From an uncultured Pirellulales bacterium (GTDB lineage: Bacteria > Planctomycetota > Planctomycetia > Pirellulales > Thermoguttaceae): 64,000 nt of DNA. The notes beneath the pieces are model-generated. The model saw nothing but the letters and a program-made list of their open reading frames with translations. It was not told the origin of the DNA and ran no database searches. The stretch is from the NCBI GenBank assembly GCA_938015445.1, contig CALLPE010000037.1, positions 46,301 through 110,300 of the forward strand, read 5' to 3'. Within the stretch, counting starts at the first letter, position 1. The number at the start of each line of letters is the position of its first letter. This document shows positions 43,287 through 50,746 of the stretch, one piece after another. Made by a program: the position numbers and the translations under genes.

Positions 43287-46200
43287 TCAGCCGATGCTTA
43301 GTCCCTTGGGTAGCGATTCTCCGAAGACAAGCCCTTGTTCCTCTGCGTCCAGCTTGCCCCCTTCGCGCACCAAGGACACGAAATGCTCCGGCGCGCGCTG
43401 ACGTTCCAGCCACGCAATGGCCGCCTGGCGCGTCTTTTCCGGAAGGTCGCGGTAGCGGTCGTCGGTTCGCCGGGCCAACTGCATCACGGCCAGCCAATCG
43501 GCAGGCTCTCCCGCCGCGACTTCCATTACCTTCTTGCACCAACCAGCGGCCTTTTCGGCAGGAACAACGGTATTGAGCGGCCCGTATAGCGGCACGCGGG
43601 CACCCAATCGGCCGATCGCCCAAACCAGCGCCGCGCGAACCGGCGCCATGCGGGGCTTGGGCAGAATGTCCAACATGATGTCGCCCAGCTCGACCTTCAG
43701 CGACACTGGCAAAAGTTCCAACGAGCCGAGCAGCCGCCAGATTTCGGCCGTTTCGGCCACTTTGAAGCCGAACTCCGCCCGCCCTTTTCCGCCGGTAAAC
43801 TGGCGATGCAAACTGCGGATCGGCCCCAACAAAGGTTCGGCGACGGCCTGTTGTTGTCCGGCAATCAGACCGCCGGCGATCCGCCGCCAAAGAATCCATC
43901 CCTCTTGCCGGCACATCGCTGTCGGATGAACAAGCTTGCCCTGCACCACGCGCCAGGTTTCCGCCACGCGCCAATCATCCACTGCTAAGCCGTAGCCGGG
44001 CCGCAGCGCAAAACCGACCAAGTTGAGCCACCGCGCCTCGTGCACCGGACTGCGGCGGCGCCCCTGTTCGTAATCCATCAACGCTTCCCAAATACGCCGG
44101 CACAACGATGTCGGCCAGGCGTCGCGGCCTATCCCTGTAACGGCGCACAGGGTCTTTACCAGGGACTCGGGTTTTTCGCTGGCCCCAGGCCCAAAGGTAG
44201 CCGCAATCGCCGCGCGGCACTGCTGCCAGGTTTCCTCGTCGAGGAAGCCTTCGGCCTCGGCGGCCGAGCGGTGTGGGGCAACGTCGGTCTGCGTTGCACA
44301 GCGCACATCGAACTGAAGCCGCCAGCTCTGCTTGCCCGCCACCTCACTGCACCACAGTTCCAGCGTTCCGATTTCGGTCAGTCGGGCATGCAGGTGCACG
44401 GCAACCGTCTCCGCCGAGCTGCGCTTTCGCGTTTGCAGCACCGTGCGAATCGGCGGCAAGGGGGTCATCTGCTCGCGATCGACCGGGATCAGCGCTCCGG
44501 GCTTGTCGGTAAGTCGGGTGCTGGAAACGTACAGCGGAAACTCCACCGGCTCCGATACCCGCAGACTGAACCGCCTTTGAGACAACTCGATGGTCTGCCC
44601 CGGTTCCACCCCGGCCGGCACCAGACATACGGCGATTGCCGCTGGCGCCTGCTCAAGGTCGGGCAGAGCGTCGGCTTGTGGAGCGGAGGCGTTTTCCGCT
44701 TCTCTCTCGGCAGACGGCATGGCTTGATGGTCGAAGCTGCCTTCCACGCCGATGTAATACGTGCGTGCCAGACCGGCGGCGATCCGCACCCCTTCGCCGC
44801 GGCGCACCATGCCGTAATAAGCAGCCCCCCGAGCCACGGCCAAGTCCAGCCGGTCGTTTTCCAGCACGATCGGCTGCCATTGCTCTTGCGCTGAAGCCGA
44901 TTGTCCCCCCTGGGGCAATGTTGATGCGCGATTAGGCGCCGGATTTTGATCCTCTGATGGTGCGGTCTGACACCGTGCCGATGGCGGCCGAGGCGCTTGT
45001 AGCGGCGTGGCGGCCGAGGAATCCCCGTGGCGGTTCACCGACGCGCCGAACCAACTGCCCAACACTTCCAATACGCGGCGGCGAATTGCCGGGGCGTTGA
45101 ACACTCCACCGTTGAACAGCACCATGTCGGGCCGGGCCGGGTCAGCGGCGCCGCCCGAACATCCTGACTCGCCTCCATGCGGAACCTCCTCTTCGCCGGC
45201 GAAGCGGTGCGCGGTCAGAAAGGCCGCCAGGTATCGGGTGATGGCAGGATCTGGCGCGTAAGGCAGCCCGAACTCTTGAAATCCCGACCGACGCCGCGCC
45301 GGACGCTCGTCCAACCGTACCCGTGGAAAGAAGCCATCCAGGATAACTTCCACCGCTTCCTGGCGCGACAGTTCGATCTGAAGTCCCCCGCCAATCACCC
45401 GCCGCCCCGCCGCCGGTAGATTGACCGTCACGCGATCCGGTGGGTTGTCGCCCAGCAGAACCTCCTTCAGTTGCCGACAACGGTTGACCAGCAGTGCCCA
45501 TTGGCGGGCGTCGAGCCGGAAGTTGGGTCTTTGGCCGGCCGCCTCCGTGGCAGGCTGTGCCGGAGCATCCGCAAAGGCTTCTCCGGCGGTGGTCGCGGGG
45601 CGGTCGCCCGCTGCGGACCCGTGCTCGTCAGGTACGCCCTGATGTTGTTGCAAGTATTGCTGGGCGAGTTTGTTTTCGAGGTGATGTGCCAGGGCCAGGT
45701 CGAAGTTATCGCCGCCAAGAATGAGGTGCTCGCCCACCGCCACCCGATGGAACTGTATCTTCCCGCCTTGCCCGGCCCGCACCCGAATCAATGTAAAATC
45801 CGATGTGCCACCGCCAATGTCGATCACCAAAATCTTTTGTCCGGGACTGACAAGCTGTTGCCACCGGTGCCGATGTGCGTAGAGCCACGCATAGAAAGCA
45901 GCCTGCGGCTCCTCGATCAGAAACACCCTGGGCAAGCCGGCCAAAGCTGCGGCTTTGACGGTCAACTCCCGCGCCACCTCGTCGAACGATGCCGGCAGGG
46001 TAAGCACGAAATCTTGCTCTTCCAGCGGGTGGTCGGGGAAGCGGGAGTTCCAGGCGTCGCGGATGTGGGCCAGCACTCGCGCCGAGGCTTCCACAGGCGA
46101 CAACCGCCGCACCTCGGGCGCTCCGTGCCAGGGCAATATCGGCGCCAGCCGATCGACCCCCGAATGGCACAACCACGACTTGGCCGAGCTGATCATCCTG

Positions 46201-46601
46201 CCCGGCACCAACGAACCGTGCTCGCGGGCGAACACGCCCACTACGTACGGCGGATCTTCCGACTGCCAGGGGCAGCGCAGGGCGGCTTGGGCCGCTTCGC
46301 CTTCGGCGGGCTGATAAAGAAACGAGGGAAGCGTTTCCAACGCTTCGACCTGCCCGGAGGCCACCACTTGGGGAACCAAGAACGTCCGCACTTGCCACGG
46401 CTGCTCGGCGGTATCCACGTAGCATACCGCCGAGTTTGTCGTGCCCAGGTCGCAGCCGACCACATATCGGCTGGGCGCACTGTGGGCGTGGCCGCTGGGG
46501 CTGGGTCGCGTTTGTGCAGTGCTGTACACTTGGTGGTGGTGGCGATTTTCCGTCGCCAGCAATTGTCGAACTTCGTATTTAGTTCCCGCCGGCCGGCGCA
46601 C
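43287..46601 (-). CDS. Large Hsp70-family protein (DUF3731-type)
   Basis: The 1104-residue protein has an Hsp70/DnaK ATPase domain (YVVGCDLGTTNSAVCYVD, LTLPASFDEVARELTVKAA, LVIDIGGGTSDFTLIR) and a long C-terminal region (LVKTLCAVTGIGRDAWPTSL, LNLVGFALRPGYGLAVDDWR, QFTGGKGRAEFGFKVAETAE) typical of the DUF3731 Hsp70 subgroup, with no standard substrate-binding lid. A GTG at 46601 is the assumed start; an internal start near SRYVVG is possible. The role of these large Hsp70 relatives is not known. It is divergent from the PII gene across only 77 bases. Confidence 0.85.
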   Translation of the reverse strand: MRRPAGTKYEVRQLLATENRHHHQVYSTAQTRPSPSGHAHSAPSRYVVGCDLGTTNSAVCYVDTAEQPWQVRTFLVPQVVASGQVEALETLPSFLYQPAEGEAAQAALRCPWQSEDPPYVVGVFAREHGSLVPGRMISSAKSWLCHSGVDRLAPILPWHGAPEVRRLSPVEASARVLAHIRDAWNSRFPDHPLEEQDFVLTLPASFDEVARELTVKAAALAGLPRVFLIEEPQAAFYAWLYAHRHRWQQLVSPGQKILVIDIGGGTSDFTLIRVRAGQGGKIQFHRVAVGEHLILGGDNFDLALAHHLENKLAQQYLQQHQGVPDEHGSAAGDRPATTAGEAFADAPAQPATEAAGQRPNFRLDARQWALLVNRCRQLKEVLLGDNPPDRVTVNLPAAGRRVIGGGLQIELSRQEAVEVILDGFFPRVRLDERPARRRSGFQEFGLPYAPDPAITRYLAAFLTAHRFAGEEEVPHGGESGCSGGAADPARPDMVLFNGGVFNAPAIRRRVLEVLGSWFGASVNRHGDSSAATPLQAPRPPSARCQTAPSEDQNPAPNRASTLPQGGQSASAQEQWQPIVLENDRLDLAVARGAAYYGMVRRGEGVRIAAGLARTYYIGVEGSFDHQAMPSAEREAENASAPQADALPDLEQAPAAIAVCLVPAGVEPGQTIELSQRRFSLRVSEPVEFPLYVSSTRLTDKPGALIPVDREQMTPLPPIRTVLQTRKRSSAETVAVHLHARLTEIGTLELWCSEVAGKQSWRLQFDVRCATQTDVAPHRSAAEAEGFLDEETWQQCRAAIAATFGPGASEKPESLVKTLCAVTGIGRDAWPTSLCRRIWEALMDYEQGRRRSPVHEARWLNLVGFALRPGYGLAVDDWRVAETWRVVQGKLVHPTAMCRQEGWILWRRIAGGLIAGQQQAVAEPLLGPIRSLHRQFTGGKGRAEFGFKVAETAEIWRLLGSLELLPVSLKVELGDIMLDILPKPRMAPVRAALVWAIGRLGARVPLYGPLNTVVPAEKAAGWCKKVMEVAAGEPADWLAVMQLARRTDDRYRDLPEKTRQAAIAWLERQRAPEHFVSLVREGGKLDAEEQGLVFGESLPKGLSIG

Positions 46602-46629
46602 AGCGACCTAGCGCCGACGGTTTAACATC

Positions 46630-46664
46630 GGATAACCCACATCTTCACACTGGATAACCTACAT
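46630..46664. repeat. Two 13-bp direct repeats, 22 bp apart, in the Hsp70/PII divergent promoter region
   Basis: GGATAACCCACAT (46630-46642) and GGATAACCTACAT (46652-46664) lie in the 77-base spacer between the divergent Hsp70 and PII genes. Two sites two helical turns apart could bind a dimeric regulator serving both genes (inference). Confidence 0.6.
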
Positions 46665-46678
46665 GGTAGCGTAAAGCC

Positions 46679-47011
46679 GTGAAACAGGTTATAGCCATCG
46701 TCCGACCGTTCGTGGCCGAAAAGGTGCTCCAGGCCGTCGCCGCGGTGCCCATCGAAAGCTGCCAAGTGTCAGAAGTCAAAGGTTACGGTCGACAGAAGAG
46801 CTATTTGGACGAGTACCGGGGAAGCGAATACTCCCTGGCCTATCTGCCCAAGGTGCAGATCACCGTTTGGCTGGAGGACGGTTACGTGGAAGAAACGATC
46901 CGCGCCATCGTGGGTGCCGCGCGGACCGGACGCATGGGCGATGGCAAAATCTTCGTGTTGCCACTGGAATGCGTGTTGCCACTGGAAGCAGCTCACTGCC
47001 ACCAGCCGTGA
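46679..47011 (+). CDS. PII-family signal protein
   Basis: The 110-residue protein (GTG start) fits GlnB/GlnK: MKQVIAIVRPFVAEKVLQAV, VKGYGRQKSYLDEYRGSEYS (T-loop with the conserved tyrosine), LPKVQITVWLEDGYVEETIR and GRMGDGKIFVLPLE. PII proteins sense ATP/ADP and 2-oxoglutarate and control nitrogen metabolism or transport. Near the end VLPLEC is repeated as VLPLEA by an exact-length 18-bp tandem duplication (46955-46990), making the C-terminus longer than usual. No amt or gln gene is adjacent. Confidence 0.85.
   Translation: MKQVIAIVRPFVAEKVLQAVAAVPIESCQVSEVKGYGRQKSYLDEYRGSEYSLAYLPKVQITVWLEDGYVEETIRAIVGAARTGRMGDGKIFVLPLECVLPLEAAHCHQP
46955..46990. repeat. 18-bp tandem duplication in the PII gene
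   Basis: GTGTTGCCACTGGAATGC (46955-46972) is followed at once by GTGTTGCCACTGGAAGCA (46973-46990). It is in frame and adds six residues after the IFV of the normal family ending. Confidence 0.85.
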
Positions 47012-47233
47012 CAGCGGGCCGGGGACAGGTTGGGCATCGAGTTACCAGGGGCGCACCGGCTATCTCATCTATCCAGTAATGCTAATCCGATACTTCTTGC
47101 CCAATAACTGCGCCCCTTGACCGAGTCCGGCAGGAGTTGTCGTCCCCGGCTAGCCCTGGCGCATCAAACCCGGTGGATTCTCAGCAATTGCTCACCGCCA
47201 GCCAAGCCAGCCACCGCACCCGGCGCTGCGGGA

Positions 47234-48170
47234 CTAGATGCTGAGAAGCTCGAACAGTCGTTCCCGAGCCGCCTCGTGGCTTAATAGGTCTTCCACAGCA
47301 AACCAGTGGGTTATGATGTGGCGATTCAGGTCCAAGTCGGCTTTGGCCTGCTCAGTAACAGCGCTATTTTGGACAATCAAGTATCGTCACTGCGGTGGGG
47401 TTTTGTTCTCGGGCGCGCCGAAGGCTTTTCAGTGCAGCGCCCAGGCGCTCCAGTACGCCGGCAGGGTCGATGCCGCCTTTGACTTCTACGGCGGCGCGAA
47501 TCTGGTTGTCTTTTGAGAAGGCGATATCCGGTTCGTCGGCGAACGCGACGATACGGCCGTCGCGCAGTTGAAATCGAGTACCATCTGGAGTTGTTTGGCG
47601 CAGCCAGTCGGCGTCTCGCAACCTCTGCATCACCAAGCCTTTCACCAGCAGTTCCGCTTGCTGACCTTTGGCATTCTGCCATGAACCTTGCGCCTGTGTG
47701 CCTGCGGCCATACCCCGCCACAGTTCCAACTCGCGCGGATTGACCTGTTGGTCCGATTCGACAAGACGACTGACGATTCGATTCAAATGGCGCGCAATCT
47801 GCTTAGCGGTTTCCTCCTCCGGAACCTTGATGCCCTGCTCGTAGGCGGTAACACCGCTTCCGACCCTCGCCATGGATTTTTGGGAAACCATTGCCAGCAT
47901 CCGGTAGTATCCAGTTGAACAGGGTACGAGCCTAAGCACGTCTGGGTGCGCGAAGACCGTCACTGGTTTGATCCCGCGGTGAATTACCTTATTCCAAGCG
48001 GTTTGGGAGACGCCCAAGGCGGACAAGTCCCATTAAAGAGTTTCACCAGGGAAAGCCTCGATGTCCTCAGCGACTTCGACCAACTTCCACTCGTGTAGCT
48101 TCTGGTGGAAGAATGCGCTCTTGGCCAGTTGGTCGAGAAGCCAGGTTTGAGGATTCGGTTCGGGGGTCAC
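47234..48170 (-). pseudogene. XcyI/XmaI-family type II restriction endonuclease, broken
   Basis: Known members of the XcyI family cut CCCGGG. GTG 48170 overlaps the methylase stop codon by GTGA. The first 45 codons read VTPEPNPQTWLLDQLAKSAF and on to EAFPGETL, then TAA at 48035-48033 interrupts. The same frame continues LSALGVSQTAWNKVIHRGIK, RHLNRIVSRLVESDQQVN, LWRGMAAGTQAQGSWQNAKG and the nuclease core (DEPDIAFSKDNQIRAAVEVK). One extra base near 47379-47381 then shifts the frame at the C-terminus; removing it restores LIVQNSAVTEQAKADLDL to a TAG at 47236-47234. An internal TTG (48026) could restart synthesis, but the C-terminal shift remains. Confidence 0.85.
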
Positions 48171-49518
48171 GGCGGCTTCCTCCAGACCACCACACTCTCG
48201 CGCACCGGCAAGCGTCCATAGCGCCCCATCTGTTGCGAACTGTTCCCCTTGTACCGGGCCACAATGATTTCCTCGATGATGAACCCTTCCTGTTCAGCCA
48301 TATCGGAAAGCACCAGATCGACCGGCAGCAACTGCCCTGCAAACCGAACGTTGTCCACCACTAGCGCCACTCTGGCTGAAGGGGCAAGAACATCCCGCCA
48401 TCGCTTAATGGCCTTTTGCATATCGACGAAGTACGCCGTTAGCATTGCCGGGATGCGGGGATTGTTGAGGGTCTTCTCTCGAGCGCTGAGATACTCCACC
48501 ACTTCACCTACGGCGGGATGGGGAATGCCTTCGCATCGACTGACCCGCGATTCAATATGCGAACGGAGCAATTGATGTCGCAGGTCTCTTAACTCTGCGA
48601 AATCGCGCACGAAATGGAAACACAGCTCCAGCGAATATGTACGGGTGTAATCGTACCGATTGGCATAGGGAGGGGAAGTGATAATCACCGTCGGGGGACG
48701 TTGCAGCCATCCCGAATGGATCGTACGGGCATCCTCCAACACGACCCTAAACGGCGAGAAGTTGCTCGTCCATCCTAATTCGCCGATGCGGTGCAGGTCC
48801 TGTTCCGCCTGCTCCACCTTCTTGCGAAGCATTACTTCCGGGTCCGCCGGAAGCTTGTCGCGTCTTAGCCGAAGAAACTGTCCATCCTTAGATGTGTAAC
48901 TGCAAGGTTCCAACACCGAGAAGAACAGAAGTAGGAAAACTTCCCGCAGCGGAGCTTTCAATCGGTCTATTGCCGCCTTCCATCGGCGTAACGCTAGCAG
49001 TGTTTCTGCCGGAAAAGCCACCTTCATGATAGCCACGTCCGTCGCCACATGGGCTGGCGCAGTTCGCCGAACTTGTTCCAACAGCCGTTGGAAGGTCTCC
49101 CGAAGTTGTCCGGGCCGAATGTGGAAGAACATCTGTAGCGCTTCGGCCAGGAACGCAGCCACAGGCAGTCGGTCGATTCCCACAGCCGGTATTCCCCGGC
49201 AGCCCGACGCAATAAGCGTTGTACCCATCCCACAGAATGGGTCGAGAATGTAGTCGCCGGCTCCAAGTCCAAACCGGCTGATCCACATATCAACAAAATA
49301 AAAGGCGAACGCTTCTTTTCTTTATATCGGTACAGTCTCAACAGTGGCACCTCCTTGTTGCCCACGTAAGAGACCAACGCACCCAGTGCCAATTCCTCGC
49401 GCAACCGGGAAGCGTACTTCCGCTCCAAGCGGAGTGCCTGCGGGCCGAAAAACGCCTCGGCAAGGTAGTCCGCGCGCGACAGCCCGAATAATGTCGGTTG
49501 TCTGATCTTTTCACCCAT
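48167..49518 (-). pseudogene. DNA methyltransferase of the XcyI-like system, frameshifted
   Basis: ATG 49518 starts MGEKIRQPTLFGLSRADYLA and reads to LLRLYRYKE, where a 5-bp tandem duplication (TCTTT twice at 49314-49323 on the plus strand) shifts the frame. Removing one copy joins it to AFAFYFVDMWISRFGLGAGD. The rest is intact: motif I LDPFCGMGTTL, a TSPPYANRYDYTRTYSLELC motif IV typical of N4-cytosine (beta-class) methylases, and a full C-terminus overlapping the endonuclease start. An internal ATG at 49288 leaves a 373-residue product beginning just before motif I, which might keep some activity without the N-terminal 75 residues. Confidence 0.85.
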
Positions 49519-50011
49519 CGTGTTATGTCCGCCGTGGTCGTAAACGAAGGTATTGTCGAAGGCATGGCAAGCGTTTACCGACCGCGCGCCCGCCGCCCAG
49601 TGGGACACTGACCCACGGCTTGCAAACTCATCAGACTCCTGTATATCGAAACCTTCGGTGGTATTCAAGCAAATGCGAGGACTGGGGAAGAGGCGCCAGG
49701 AAGCCGGCAGCGCTGGCCGCGCGTTGAACAGATGTTATGCGCCATGAGCATAGTACAATCTGGGGGCATCTTGACGGCTGGACGCATCTTGCGCGCAAAG
49801 GGCATCTTACGCACTGTTCGCATATTAACCGCACCTTAGCCAAATCCTTGCACATTCTTTGCAATCGATTATACTGAAGGATGACTGCTACACCGGAGCG
49901 GCCCCGGCAGAGAAGCGGGCTTTTACGGAGCGGGGAAGCGGCCTGGTAGCCGATCGACCCGATTGGCGCTCATCACTCGGCCGTTCGTTGCCTGGCGGGG
50001 AGGGCACCGCA
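49519..50011. other. Spacer between the XcyI-like pseudogenes and the LRR gene
   Basis: About 490 bases without a supportable gene. It contains an 18-bp tandem array (49766-49837) described separately. The last 20 bases hold GGCGGGGAGG, the ribosome-binding site of the LRR gene. Confidence 0.5.
49766..49837. repeat. Four degenerate 18-bp tandem units
   Basis: Units at 49766, 49784, 49802 and 49820 begin GCATCTT, GCATCTT, GCATCTT and GCATATT, each followed by a variable 11 bases (TGACGGCTGGAC-like). The period is exactly 18. The array lies 175 bases before the LRR gene. Confidence 0.75.
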
Positions 50012-50746
50012 ATGTTGCTTCTCTGCGGTCCTGCGCTGTACGGGGCGCTATTGCTCGGAGGCGTATCTGGCAAGCTAGACGTTGCTGCAACCGGATGTTG
50101 CGTCGACCGCGACTCGGGGCCGGTCTGGGTATATTGCAAGAAGGACGGCTCGCCCACCTTCGGCGAAGTGGAATATCATCTGACCGACCGCTCCCACGGT
50201 GCTACGTTGGTCTTCGCAGACGTTACCAGCAAGCAACTCACCCCCTATCGCCTGCCCAACCGCTACGCAGTATTGGTACTACACGAGAGCAAAGCCGCCG
50301 TGCTGGTGCGCCTGTTCTCGCGGGTAGACGATGACCACGCCGTGGGCGTGCGCCGGATATGCTTCGCCGATGGTAAACACTGGGCAGTTCGGGCCGAGAA
50401 CGACACTATCCCATACGCAGGCGAGGCCCTGGATCATCTGAAACAGATCAAGAATCTGCCGGGGCTGAACCTCAGCGGCAGCAAGCTAACGGCCAAGGAG
50501 CTGCAATGCTTCAAGGAACTGACCAACTTGCAGTGGCTGAACCTATCCGGCACTAACCTCCGCGATGAAGATTTGCCCAGTCTGGCGGGACTAAAAGCGC
50601 TGCGGCACTTGCGGCTCGTCAATACCCAGGTTACCCCACAGGGCGCCAAGCAACTGGCCGATATGCTGCCAGAGGCGAAGATCGAGTTCCGCTTCCCCAA
50701 CAAGTGGGCGCCGTGCCAGCAGGCCACTACCCGGCCGGTGCCGTAG
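50012..50746 (+). CDS. Small leucine-rich-repeat protein
   Basis: ATG 50012 with GGGGAGG upstream gives 244 residues. A hydrophobic N-terminus (LLLCGPALYGALLLGGVSGK) may be a signal peptide or anchor. Residues 150-225 hold three leucine-rich repeats of the planctomycete RNI-like type: LPGLNLSGSKLTAKELQCFK, LTNLQWLNLSGTNLRDEDLP, LKALRHLRLVNTQVTPQGAK. Such repeats bind proteins. The middle (VFADVTSKQLTPYRLPNRYA) is unrecognised. Its stop lies inside the convergent topA gene (20-base overlap). Confidence 0.7.
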   Translation: MLLLCGPALYGALLLGGVSGKLDVAATGCCVDRDSGPVWVYCKKDGSPTFGEVEYHLTDRSHGATLVFADVTSKQLTPYRLPNRYAVLVLHESKAAVLVRLFSRVDDDHAVGVRRICFADGKHWAVRAENDTIPYAGEALDHLKQIKNLPGLNLSGSKLTAKELQCFKELTNLQWLNLSGTNLRDEDLPSLAGLKALRHLRLVNTQVTPQGAKQLADMLPEAKIEFRFPNKWAPCQQATTRPVP

